A stretch of DNA of 35,273 nucleotides from an uncultured Clostridia bacterium (GCA_946637545.1 CAMPBI010000004.1:1-35273), one strand, 5' to 3'. Counted from the stretch's first letter, positions 8,812 to 18,045 are shown. The notes: a model not told the origin generated them from the sequence alone. Translations and numbers: made by a program.

Positions 8812-11238
8812 ATGGGACTTATGGACAAGCTAAAAAGTAAAATCAGTGAAACTGTTTCAAGCGTTTCATCGCTGTCGCAGGTTTCGGCGGCAGAGGCTGA
8901 AAGCGCAGGCACAATTACAGACGAAATGAAACGCCTTTGCAGAAAAGCTGCTGCAGAGGGCACTGTGCTAATCAAAAATGACGGCACGCTTCCGCTCAAG
9001 GAAGGCACCGTTGTTTCGCTCTTCTCACGCGTTCAGTACGACTGGTTTTTTGTCGGCTACGGTTCGGGCGGAGATGTGAACTGCCCCGAGAAAGTCAATC
9101 TTGTTGACGGAATCAGAAACTGCGACAAGCTTGAACTCAACGAAAATCTCGCAGAGGTTTACGCAAAATGGATTAAAAATAATCCGGTAAATCAGGGCGT
9201 TTGGGGCACTTGGCCATACTGTCATAAGGAAATGCCTCTTGATGTAATCACCCTTCAATCCACAAAGGGCGCAAGCGACACTGCTGTTGTGTCAATCGGC
9301 AGAGCCGCAGGCGAGGACAGAGACAGCGCATACGAGAACGGCTGCTATCTGCTTAACAATGCTGAAATCGCTATGCTTGATGTTGTTACCTCAAATTTTG
9401 ACAAGGTTATTGTTCTGCTTAACACAGGCGGAATTATTGATATGTCGTGGATGAAAAAATACGGCGACAAAATTTCGGCAGTGCTTTATGTTTTTCAGGG
9501 CGGTATGGAAAGCGGAAACGCAGTTGCCGACGTGCTTTGCGGCAAGGTTAACCCGAGCGGCAGACTTACCGACACGATTGCAAAAAGTTACTTTGACTAT
9601 CCGTCGAGCGACAATTTTGGCGGCAGGAGCGTAAACAATTACGAGGAAGATATTTTTGTTGGCTACCGCTATTTTGAAAGCTTTGACAAAAACAATGTTG
9701 TTTATCCGTTCGGCTATGGCTTGAGCTACACCGATTTTGATATTAAGTACATAGATACTGAAGCGTTTGACGACGGTTTTGAAATAACTGCAAAGGTTAC
9801 AAACATCGGCGAAAGAAGCGGCAGACAGGTTGTTCAGCTTTACGCCGAAAAGCCTTGCGGAAAACTCGGAAATCCGTCACGCGAGCTTGTTGCCTTTGCA
9901 AAAACAAAAGACCTCGCCACACAGGAAAGCGAGGAGGTTAAGCTCTGGGTTGACGCGTATCAGCTGACATCCTTTGACGACTGCGGCTCAACAAATCACG
10001 CAGGCGCTTATGTTGCCGAAGAGGGCGAATACAATTTCTATCTCGGTGAAAATGTACGCGAAGCGCAAAAGGTATTTTCGTATTATCAGGAAGAAACCGA
10101 GGTGTTCGTTCAGCACCGCCAGGCTGCTGCTCCGCAGGAGCATTTTGAGGTGCTGCACGCCGAAATCGTCGACGGCAAAAAAGTGCTTCGCAAAAAGGCT
10201 GTTGCAAAGCAAAAGTACGACCTCGGCTCACGAATCAACAACAATCTGCCCGAGGATATTGAAATAACAGGCGACAAGGGTCTCAAGTTAATTGACGTTA
10301 AAGACGGCAAATGCACGATGGAGGAATTTGTTGCGCAGCTCAGTCTTGACGAGCTTGAGGCGATTACACGCGGCGACTACAGGATGGACAGTCCGCTGGG
10401 CGCAAAGGGTAATGCTGCCGTTTACGGCGGTGTGCTTGAATCACTGCGCGACAAGGGAATTCCGCCTGTTACCACAACCGACGGTCCGTCGGGCATACGC
10501 CTTGCAGCATACTGCTCGCTTATTCCGATAGGCACTCTGCTCGCCTGCACGTTTGACGTTGAACTCACGCAGGAGCTTCACGCTGAACTCGGTGCGGAAA
10601 TGAAGGACAGAGGCTCGGATGTTTTGCTCGGTCCCGGAATGAATATTCACCGCAATCCGCTTTGCGGAAGAAACTTTGAATATTACAGCGAGGACCCGTA
10701 TCTTACAGGTAAAATTGCCGCGGCAGCAGTAAAGGGTATTCAGAGCCAAGGCGTTTCTGCCTGCCCGAAGCACTATGCCTGCAATAATCAGGAAATGCGC
10801 CGAAACAAAAACGACAGCCGCCTTTCCGAAAGAGCGCTGCGTGAGATTTATCTGAAGGGCTACGAAATCTGTATAAAAGAGGCAAAGCCGCTCAATATTA
10901 TGACCTCGTACAACAGAATCAACGGCGTTTACGGTCACTACAACTACGACCTTTGCACAACGATTCTGCGCGGCGAATGGGGTTACGAGGGCAACGTTAT
11001 GACTGACTGGTGGCTGATGAGTGAAAAGAGCCCCGAAAACCCTGCAGTCAAGGACCAGGCGTACCGCGTCAGAGCGCAGGTTGACCTGTTTATGCCCGGC
11101 GGCTCAAGGACAACAAACGGCAAGCCCGACGGCACGCTGCTGTCATCGCTTGGCAAGCCCTTCGGAATTACAGTAGGCGAAATTCAGCGCAGCGCGATGA
11201 ACATACTCCGCAGTGTAATTGAAATTAAATTTAAATAA
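8812..11238 (+). CDS. GH3 family beta-glucosidase-like enzyme with inverted domain order
   Basis: N-terminal half RKAAAEGTVLIKNDGTLPL, YPFGYGLSYTDF and an FnIII-like region; C-terminal half GPSGIR, KHYACNNQE, NVMTDWW (nucleophile Asp). Confidence 0.88.
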   Translation: MGLMDKLKSKISETVSSVSSLSQVSAAEAESAGTITDEMKRLCRKAAAEGTVLIKNDGTLPLKEGTVVSLFSRVQYDWFFVGYGSGGDVNCPEKVNLVDGIRNCDKLELNENLAEVYAKWIKNNPVNQGVWGTWPYCHKEMPLDVITLQSTKGASDTAVVSIGRAAGEDRDSAYENGCYLLNNAEIAMLDVVTSNFDKVIVLLNTGGIIDMSWMKKYGDKISAVLYVFQGGMESGNAVADVLCGKVNPSGRLTDTIAKSYFDYPSSDNFGGRSVNNYEEDIFVGYRYFESFDKNNVVYPFGYGLSYTDFDIKYIDTEAFDDGFEITAKVTNIGERSGRQVVQLYAEKPCGKLGNPSRELVAFAKTKDLATQESEEVKLWVDAYQLTSFDDCGSTNHAGAYVAEEGEYNFYLGENVREAQKVFSYYQEETEVFVQHRQAAAPQEHFEVLHAEIVDGKKVLRKKAVAKQKYDLGSRINNNLPEDIEITGDKGLKLIDVKDGKCTMEEFVAQLSLDELEAITRGDYRMDSPLGAKGNAAVYGGVLESLRDKGIPPVTTTDGPSGIRLAAYCSLIPIGTLLACTFDVELTQELHAELGAEMKDRGSDVLLGPGMNIHRNPLCGRNFEYYSEDPYLTGKIAAAAVKGIQSQGVSACPKHYACNNQEMRRNKNDSRLSERALREIYLKGYEICIKEAKPLNIMTSYNRINGVYGHYNYDLCTTILRGEWGYEGNVMTDWWLMSEKSPENPAVKDQAYRVRAQVDLFMPGGSRTTNGKPDGTLLSSLGKPFGITVGEIQRSAMNILRSVIEIKFK

Positions 11239-11242
11239 AACA

Positions 11243-11274
11243 AAAATCCCGAAAGCTCGAGGCTTTCGGGATTT
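11243..11274. terminator. Bidirectional terminator between GH3 and LCP
   Basis: AAATCCCGAAAGC-TCGAG-GCTTTCGGGATTT. Confidence 0.85.
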
Positions 11275-11294
11275 ATTATGCGCTAATGCGCTTT

Positions 11295-12635
11295 TTAATC
11301 AATTTGTGTGTAGAACACATCAAGAACGGTCTGCATCAGGAAATCCTCGTCGGGATAAAACTCGGCGTGGACAACGCCTGCATAATCGGGATTAGGGTCA
11401 AGCGAGCCCTTCATTTCGCCCTTGAGTGTGATGCCGTCAAAGTCGCGGATGTTCTTTTGCAGGAGCATTGACGCCATATAGGTGGCGTTTGACAGTGTAA
11501 GATTTGTTTTGGAATAATTCTTTGATGTGTTGTAAAGCTTTGACACCGTTGAAAAGTCACGCACAACTGCAGGCAGAGCCTGTGTGGTGTACGCCCTGAC
11601 ATACTGAACCTGCCTGTCAGTACGGTTGAGCGACGCTTCAACACTGTCGGTATCACGGCGACGTACATATACCTCCGCCATATCTCCCTTGAGCGTTACG
11701 GGGTCACCCACACTGATTCCGTAATCGGGAAAAGGATAAAGCGAATTTGGAATTTCAACTCCGCCGATTGCGTCGTTGAGCGGAGCGATACCGTCGAGGT
11801 CAAGCACAAAGTATTTCTGAATCGGAACATTATTAAGTATTCTGCTTATTGCGTCGACTGTGTTCTGACAGCTGAGCGTGTCGCCGTCGGCATAAGCGTA
11901 CGCCAGACAAAGCTGCGTTTGCTTGCTTCCGAGCAGCAATCCTGTGTCCGCGCTGTACATATCAACATCGACCATTGTGTCACGCGGGATTGCAATAACC
12001 TTTGTTTTGCCCGTTTCAACATCAACGGCAACAACTATATCGGCATCGGCTGCGCCGACAAAGTCGGTGTTGTCCGAGGTTTCAAGCTGGCGCTGGTCAA
12101 CGCCGATGAATGCGAGCGAAACGATGTTTTCGTTATACTTATACTTATGTCCGCCGTACTCGATGATTTCCTCGTACTTTGTGTCCTCGGTAACTGTGGG
12201 CATAATGTCCTTTTTGCCCTGGTAGCGCAAAACAAGAAATGTGCCGAGCACCGTGCCGATTGCAAGAAGCAGAATCAAAAGAATGATTATTGCAACCTTG
12301 AGCGCCGCGGGCAGTTTTTTCTTTTTCTTTTTGCTGCTTGACGACGAATGATGGTGCGAGCCCGAATGTCTGTGGCTTGAAGAGTGGCTGTGATGATGGT
12401 GGTGATGATGGTGGTGCTGTACTTGCTCCGCCTTTTCACGTTCTGCCTCTGCCACAGCGTCCTGATAATTCCGTATGTCCTCTTTCAGTTCGGTGTATTC
12501 GTCCGCCTTTGGCTCTGCTTGCGGCAGCTCAATTTCAGTTTCTTTAATTTCAAAATCTGCGCCGCTATTGCCTATGCTATTTAAAATGTCGTCATTGCCC
12601 ATTCCCGAAAGATTGGGGTCAATTCGTCTGTTCAT
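11295..12635 (-). CDS. LytR-CpsA-Psr (LCP) family cell-wall glycopolymer ligase/attenuator with His/Ser/Lys-rich N-terminal cytoplasmic region
   Basis: Single TM (LPAALKVAIIILLILLLAIGTVLGTFLVL), IAIPRDTMVDV, AIGGVEI, YVRRRDTDSVEASLNRTDRQVQYVRA. Confidence 0.88.
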   Translation of the reverse strand: MNRRIDPNLSGMGNDDILNSIGNSGADFEIKETEIELPQAEPKADEYTELKEDIRNYQDAVAEAEREKAEQVQHHHHHHHHHSHSSSHRHSGSHHHSSSSSKKKKKKLPAALKVAIIILLILLLAIGTVLGTFLVLRYQGKKDIMPTVTEDTKYEEIIEYGGHKYKYNENIVSLAFIGVDQRQLETSDNTDFVGAADADIVVAVDVETGKTKVIAIPRDTMVDVDMYSADTGLLLGSKQTQLCLAYAYADGDTLSCQNTVDAISRILNNVPIQKYFVLDLDGIAPLNDAIGGVEIPNSLYPFPDYGISVGDPVTLKGDMAEVYVRRRDTDSVEASLNRTDRQVQYVRAYTTQALPAVVRDFSTVSKLYNTSKNYSKTNLTLSNATYMASMLLQKNIRDFDGITLKGEMKGSLDPNPDYAGVVHAEFYPDEDFLMQTVLDVFYTQID

Positions 12636-13422
12636 CCTTAATTAACACTCCGCATACTAAATATCTGTTGCTTCTCTGATTTGTGAAGCAGGTTGACAGC
12701 ACAACAATATTATCGTTTGTTGTGAGCTGTCTGCCAAGTGGGGTCCTAACATTTTTATTATTCGTTTCAGGCGACTGAATCATCTCAAGAAATTCGGCAT
12801 AAACCTGCGTGTCGTTAAAATCAAAGCAGTTGAGAAGATGCCTGTCGTCAAACTTGAACGCCGACACAATCTGATAAGTCAGCTTGCGGTGCGGCATATA
12901 AATATAAAATTTGTCGTGCTTTTTGAAAAAATCGGACGATTCAAAATTGTGCAGCGTGGTGAACATTGTGTCGCCGTAGCCGTTATGCCCGTAAAGCACT
13001 GTAACGCGGTCAGAAAAGGTGGCAGTGTTTCCAAGTTCCGTATATACCGCGCCGCTTGCGCTCCAGTTTTTTGTATACGCATCATGCTTCAGGTAAAAAT
13101 AATCGTCGCTTTCGTGCTGCAAAACGGGATAGTCAACCTTTGTGCCGGGAACTTTCAGCCAGGCAAAAATATCATTGTTCTTTGCTTTAAGCGATTTGAA
13201 GTCAATCGGATTATTCGCCAGCTTTTCATCAACTACCTGTGTTGTTGCTGCAATGCTCGACGCAACCTCGTCACTTTGTTGCGCGCTGTACTGTCCGTAA
13301 AGATAGTAGCCAAGGTATACTGACCCTGCAATTACGAGCAGAATAATCAAAATAAGGATAATTATTCTACCCTTTTTTCTGCCGTCCTCTTCTTCATTTG
13401 CTCTTTTAATTTCGTCACTCAT
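12619..13422 (-). CDS. Class B sortase
   Basis: N-terminal TM; LKVPGTKVDYPVLQ, VTVLYGHNGYGD (His), VVLSTCF (Cys), NRYLVCGVL (Arg). Overlaps the LCP start by 17 nt. Confidence 0.87.
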   Translation of the reverse strand: MSDEIKRANEEEDGRKKGRIIILILIILLVIAGSVYLGYYLYGQYSAQQSDEVASSIAATTQVVDEKLANNPIDFKSLKAKNNDIFAWLKVPGTKVDYPVLQHESDDYFYLKHDAYTKNWSASGAVYTELGNTATFSDRVTVLYGHNGYGDTMFTTLHNFESSDFFKKHDKFYIYMPHRKLTYQIVSAFKFDDRHLLNCFDFNDTQVYAEFLEMIQSPETNNKNVRTPLGRQLTTNDNIVVLSTCFTNQRSNRYLVCGVLIKDEQTN

Positions 13423-13442
13423 TTAATCGCCTCTCCGTGCGA

Positions 13443-13703
13443 AACAAAAAAGCCCGTACTTATCCCCACTTGTTATAAGGAGGTTACGCCTCAATAATCA
13501 ACTCTTTTGCACTATTAGTTCGTTAAAATTAGCGGCAAGGCGCCAAGCCTTGCCGCTAATTTATGCCTGATACTTGCACAAAATACTTGATTTTTAGGTG
13601 TCAAAGCAGTTTAAGTTGTTTGCTTTTATTCAGATTGGTGAAATCGGGCAACTTAAACCGTGACCTCCTTGTGATAAGTGTGGCAAACGTGCTTTTTATT
13701 GCG
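13443..13703. repeat. Long imperfect terminal inverted repeat enclosing two further hairpins (MITE-like element or structured RNA)
   Basis: Arm CACTTGTTATAAGGAGGTTACG (about 13468-13488) against the reverse complement of the right arm, CACTTATCACAAGGAGGTCACG: 18/22 match. Similarity extends outward through AAAAAGCxCGT. Confidence 0.55.
13526..13562. terminator. Strong hairpin, possible terminator
   Basis: AAATTAGCGGCAAGGC-GCCAA-GCCTTGCCGCTAATTT, 16-bp perfect stem. Minus strand continues TTTTAACG. Confidence 0.55.
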
Positions 13704-13708
13704 CTAAA

Positions 13709-14197
13709 TTAGTCTTCGCTCTTTTTTCTGAGAGCTGCAAGCACTGCCACGCCTGCACCTGCAACTGCAACAGCCGTTGCTGTAGCTGCGCCGGTCTTTG
13801 GTGACTTACGGTCATCGTTGGACTTTTTCTTCTTTGTTGTCGTTTCCTTAACAATAGCATTTGCGGTAACATCACCGTCGTAATCGTTGATAAGCTGAAT
13901 TGTTATGGAATTGTCGTCCTCTGAAATGATGATGTAATCTTCGCCTTCGGTCATTCCGGGGAACTCCCAGCCCTCAAGCTCACCGTCGCCTGTGTAGGTG
14001 AAGGTAATCTTTGTCGGGTCCTGAGGATCCTTTTCGTAGATAACCTCAGTGGTTTCGTTACCGTTAACCTCAACGTTGATTTTATTTGACTTGGTTGTGC
14101 TTTCAGGGCTTAATACAGCAGCAGATGCCGAAACAGCAACTGCAGAAACTGAAATAAGCATAACAAGCGAAAGAATGATTGAAATAACTTTTTTCAT
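13709..14197 (-). CDS. Secreted cell-wall-anchored small protein with SPKTG sorting signal (putative sortase B substrate)
   Basis: Signal peptide MKKVISIILSLVMLISVSAVAVSASA. C-terminus SPKTG-AATATAVAVAGAGVAVLAAL-RKKSED. ATG at 14197 preceded by GAGGTG. Confidence 0.8.
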   Translation of the reverse strand: MKKVISIILSLVMLISVSAVAVSASAAVLSPESTTKSNKINVEVNGNETTEVIYEKDPQDPTKITFTYTGDGELEGWEFPGMTEGEDYIIISEDDNSITIQLINDYDGDVTANAIVKETTTKKKKSNDDRKSPKTGAATATAVAVAGAGVAVLAALRKKSED

Positions 14198-14248
14198 TTT
14201 AAACACCTCTAATGTAATACAGACATTTATATCATTATAATCAAATAG

Positions 14249-14277
14249 ATTATATCACGATAAATCTTTTTTGTAAA
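14249..14277 (-). promoter_or_regulatory. Putative promoter for the SPKTG surface protein
   Basis: Minus strand TTTACA, 17-nt spacer, TATAAT. Confidence 0.6.
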
Positions 14278-14357
14278 GGGTTTTTAAAAAAATTTATAAT
14301 TAGTAAAATCCTGGCAAAATGTTGTATATCCACAGAGTGAATGACGCTATATCAAGG

Positions 14358-16214
14358 CTATGAAAGCTGTGCCTTGCCCGTACAGAGTTCGTAATACCTG
14401 CCCTTTTGCTCAAGAAGCGCCGCGTGGTCACCGCGTTCAATGATTTCGCCGTGCTCGAGCACCATAATGGCGTTTGAATTACGGACAGTCGAAAGGCGGT
14501 GAGCAATTACAAACACCGTTCTGCCAATCATCAGTCTGTCCATACCGTGCTCGATGTGCGCTTCGGTTCGCGTGTCGACTGACGAGGTCGCCTCGTCAAG
14601 AATCATAACGGGCGGGTCTGCAACAGCGGCTCTGGCAATTGCGAGAAGCTGGCGCTGTCCCTGCGAAAGATTTGCGCCGTCGCCCGTAATTTCAGTATTG
14701 TAGCCGTCGGGAAGATGGCGAATAAACGAGTGCGCTGACGCAAGCTTTGATGCGGCTATGCACTCTTCATCCGTGGCGTCAAGTCTGCCGTAGCGGATGT
14801 TGTCCATAATTGTGCCCGTGAAAAGATGCGTATCCTGCAAAACCATTGCAAGAGAACGGCGCAGGTCGCTCTTTTTGATTCGCTTGATGTCGATTCCGTC
14901 ATAGGTGATTGCACCCTGCTGAATATCGTAAAAGCGGTTAATCAGATTTGTGATTGTAGTTTTTCCTGCACCCGTTGAGCCGACAAACGCAATTTTCTGC
15001 GCAGGTTTTGCGTAAAGGTTGATGTCGCGCAGAACGACCTTGTCCTCGACATACGAGAAGGTAACGTCGTCAAACACGACCTTGCCCTCGACGGGAATCC
15101 TGTTTTCACCGTCAATCCAGAACCATTTTTTGCCCTCGTCAGTTTTGATTTCCTCAAGAGTTACAGTTCCCTCGTCAACCTCCGGTGCGGTGTCCATTAT
15201 TTCGAACACACGCTCCGCACCTGCAAGCGCAGAAAAGATGTTGTTCATCTGATTCATAATCTGATTAATCGGCTGTGTGAACTGTCTTGAGTAGCCGAGA
15301 AACGCAAAGAACGTACCTATGTCAAGCATTTCAGGTGCCATCAAAACGAGCATTCCGCCGACGAGAGTTACAGTAGCATACGACGCATTGTTAATACCGG
15401 TTGAACAAGGTCCCATAATGCCGGAATAGAAATTAGCCTTTGTGGCAACGGTGCGGTAATCGTCGTTGAGCGAATCAAAGTCGCCCTTCGCAATTTCCTC
15501 GTGGTTAAAGACCTTGACGACCTTCATACCCTCCATCGTTTCCTCAATATTGCCGTTCATTTTGCCGAGCGCCGCCTGCTGCGCCTTGTAATATTTGCGC
15601 GTTTTTTTGGCGATAAAGATTGAGTTTGCAACCATTATCAGCAGAAAAATCAGCGCCACAAGGAAAAGCTGCCACTTGAGGTAAATCATCATTACAATGA
15701 TGCTGACAAAGCTGAAAACCGACGAAACGAGCTGAACAATTGTCTGCTCGAGCATCATCTGGATGTTGTCGACATCGTTTGTAAAACGGCTCATAACCTC
15801 GCCGTGAGTCTGCGCGTCAAAGAATTTCAGCGGCAGCGTCTGAAGGTGGTCAAACAGGTCTTTTCGGATGATATTTGTGGTTTTATATGCGATGCGCACC
15901 ATAATTTTTGCCTGAATAAAGCTGAACAGCGACGCACCGACATAGAATGACGAAACGATAATTAAATTTTTAATCAGCAGCTTTACGCCGACGGTTGAAA
16001 AGTTGTTCGCTTTGATAGAATCGGCAACGTCGTTGAGAATCGGCTTGAGCCAGTACGACGCGCCCATCTGGCAAAGCGTGCCGAGAATCAGCATTAAGAG
16101 TACAACAATCAGAAAATACTTGCTTCTTCCGATGTATTCCACAATTCTCAAAAGGGTTTTCTTGGTATCCTTCGGCTTAACAACGCCGGGATTTCTTCCT
16201 CCCATAGGCGGCAT
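14358..16214 (-). CDS. ABC exporter half-transporter (TM-NBD), canonical catalytic NBD
   Basis: Walker A GSTGAGKTT, signature LSQGQRQ, Walker B MILDEATSSVD, H-loop IAHRLST. Confidence 0.92.
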   Translation of the reverse strand: MPPMGGRNPGVVKPKDTKKTLLRIVEYIGRSKYFLIVVLLMLILGTLCQMGASYWLKPILNDVADSIKANNFSTVGVKLLIKNLIIVSSFYVGASLFSFIQAKIMVRIAYKTTNIIRKDLFDHLQTLPLKFFDAQTHGEVMSRFTNDVDNIQMMLEQTIVQLVSSVFSFVSIIVMMIYLKWQLFLVALIFLLIMVANSIFIAKKTRKYYKAQQAALGKMNGNIEETMEGMKVVKVFNHEEIAKGDFDSLNDDYRTVATKANFYSGIMGPCSTGINNASYATVTLVGGMLVLMAPEMLDIGTFFAFLGYSRQFTQPINQIMNQMNNIFSALAGAERVFEIMDTAPEVDEGTVTLEEIKTDEGKKWFWIDGENRIPVEGKVVFDDVTFSYVEDKVVLRDINLYAKPAQKIAFVGSTGAGKTTITNLINRFYDIQQGAITYDGIDIKRIKKSDLRRSLAMVLQDTHLFTGTIMDNIRYGRLDATDEECIAASKLASAHSFIRHLPDGYNTEITGDGANLSQGQRQLLAIARAAVADPPVMILDEATSSVDTRTEAHIEHGMDRLMIGRTVFVIAHRLSTVRNSNAIMVLEHGEIIERGDHAALLEQKGRYYELCTGKAQLS

Positions 16215-17953
16215 TATTCAAGCACCCCCTTCTGCTGTGTTTCGTAGATTTCGTGATAAATTTTGCTGGACTGCATAAGCTCGGCGTGACTGCCGACAGA
16301 CTCAATTTTGCCGTCGTCAAGAACGATTATTGCGTCCGCGTCCTGCACCGACGAAATCCGCTGTGCGATAATGATAACAGTAGTGTCCTTGAGCTTGGTG
16401 TAAAAGCTCTCGCGGATTTTTGCCTCCGTCGCAGTGTCGACTGCGGAGGTTGAATCGTCGAGAATGAGGATTTTGGGCTGCTTAATCATAGCGCGGGCAA
16501 TACAAATGCGCTGCTTCTGTCCGCCCGAAAGGTTGAGTCCTCCCTGCGAAAGGTCGGTGTCGTAGCCGTCGGGCTGCGCTATAATAAAATCGTGCGCCTG
16601 CGCAGCCTTGCAGGCAGCGATGATTTCCTCGTCCGTAGCGTCATTCTTGCCCCAACGGACGTTTTCCTTGATTGTACCCGAAAACAGCACGTTTTTCTGA
16701 AGCACTACGCCCACAGTGTCGCGCAGTGCAGTGAGGTCATAGTCGCGCACATCAACGCCGTCAACAAGGACTGCGCCATCTGTGACATCGTAAAGTCGCG
16801 GGATAAGATTCACAAGGCTCGACTTGCCGCAGCCTGTTGAGCCGATTATTCCGATAATGCTGCCTGCGTCCGCCCTGAACGAAATATTTTCAAGCACGCT
16901 GTCGCCCTCGTGATATCCAAAGCTGACATTTTTGAACTCAATTTCACCCTTCGGTGAATCGGGTACAAACGGATTTTCGGGATTTGTGATGTCAATTTCA
17001 GTGTCGAGAACCTCAACAACACGGTCACCGCACGCTTTTGCACGGGTAATCTGCAGCATCAGAATTGACACCATCATAATATTCATAAGCACCTGGATTA
17101 TGTACGATGCAAGAACGGAAATCTGACCGACGTCCATATTGCCTGCTGCAGCGCTCTTTGCGCCGCTGTAATAGATAAAAACGATTACAATATTCATCAG
17201 CAGCATCATAATGGGCATAACGGTTACAACAAGTCCTGCTGCCTTTGCGCCCTGTGCTGCAAGCTCATCTGATGCAGAGTGGAATTTTTCCTTTTCCCTG
17301 TCCTCGCGCACATAAGCCTTGACCACGCGTATGCCGATAAGGTTTTCCTGCACGACGCGGTTGACGTTGTCGATTTTTTTCTGCATTTTCTGAAACATCG
17401 GAAAACCGAATTTGAGCACAACTGCAACAATCGCAATGATAATCGGCAGCATTACAACAAGAATCAGCGAAATTTTTGCGTTGATTGTAAACGCAAAGAA
17501 CGCCGAAACTATAAGCAGCGCAGGGGCGCGAACAAGAATTCGCAGCACCATCATAAGCGTGTTTTGCAGCATTGTGACGTCGTTTGTCATTCGTGTTGTA
17601 AGCGACGAGGTCGAAAACGAGTCAATATTCTTGAACGAAAAAGCGCTGATTTTTTCGTACATATGCTGACGCAGTCTGTACGAAAAGCGCTGACTAACCA
17701 CCGACGACGCTTTCATCGTGATAAGTCCGCCGGCAAGTCCGACAAGCGCCATTGCAAACATCAGCGCGCCTATCAAAAGCACATATGATGTTACCTTTTC
17801 GCCCGACTGTGACGCAGACTGCACCCTGTTGTAAACACTGTTTGCAATTGACGGCAGCGACATTTCGCATATTGCCTCAATAATCATACCTGCGGCACTT
17901 GCGGCACAAAGCCACCACATACCCTTTAAATATTTTGAAAGTTTTTTAATCAT
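16214..17953 (-). CDS. ABC exporter half-transporter (TM-NBD), degenerate Walker B
   Basis: Walker A GSTGCGKSS, signature LSGGQKQR, Walker B ILILDDSTSAVD, IAQRISS. TAATG overlap with the downstream partner. Confidence 0.92.
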   Translation of the reverse strand: MIKKLSKYLKGMWWLCAASAAGMIIEAICEMSLPSIANSVYNRVQSASQSGEKVTSYVLLIGALMFAMALVGLAGGLITMKASSVVSQRFSYRLRQHMYEKISAFSFKNIDSFSTSSLTTRMTNDVTMLQNTLMMVLRILVRAPALLIVSAFFAFTINAKISLILVVMLPIIIAIVAVVLKFGFPMFQKMQKKIDNVNRVVQENLIGIRVVKAYVREDREKEKFHSASDELAAQGAKAAGLVVTVMPIMMLLMNIVIVFIYYSGAKSAAAGNMDVGQISVLASYIIQVLMNIMMVSILMLQITRAKACGDRVVEVLDTEIDITNPENPFVPDSPKGEIEFKNVSFGYHEGDSVLENISFRADAGSIIGIIGSTGCGKSSLVNLIPRLYDVTDGAVLVDGVDVRDYDLTALRDTVGVVLQKNVLFSGTIKENVRWGKNDATDEEIIAACKAAQAHDFIIAQPDGYDTDLSQGGLNLSGGQKQRICIARAMIKQPKILILDDSTSAVDTATEAKIRESFYTKLKDTTVIIIAQRISSVQDADAIIVLDDGKIESVGSHAELMQSSKIYHEIYETQQKGVLE

Positions 17954-17979
17954 AATTAACTCCGCAAAAAATTATATAT

Positions 17980-18024
17980 TAGTTGATTTAGTATTATATC
18001 ACAAAGTATTTTGTTATTCAACTA
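17980..18024. promoter_or_regulatory. Putative promoter with flanking inverted half-sites upstream of the ABC exporter genes
   Basis: Minus strand TAGTTGAATAACAAAATACTTTGTGATATAATACTAAATCAACTA: TTGAAT-17-TATAAT bracketed by TAGTTGA/TCAACTA. Confidence 0.55.
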
Positions 18025-18045
18025 CATTTGATGTGTAAAAAATTA

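Noticed and set aside
12390-12416. Engineered His-tag or vector contamination
   Set aside because: The tract sits inside a coherent LCP gene with flanking His/Ser/Lys residues and no vector sequence.
12384-12584. ORF beginning MAVMMVVMMVV
   Set aside because: Antisense translation of the His-codon tract in the LCP gene; composition artefact.
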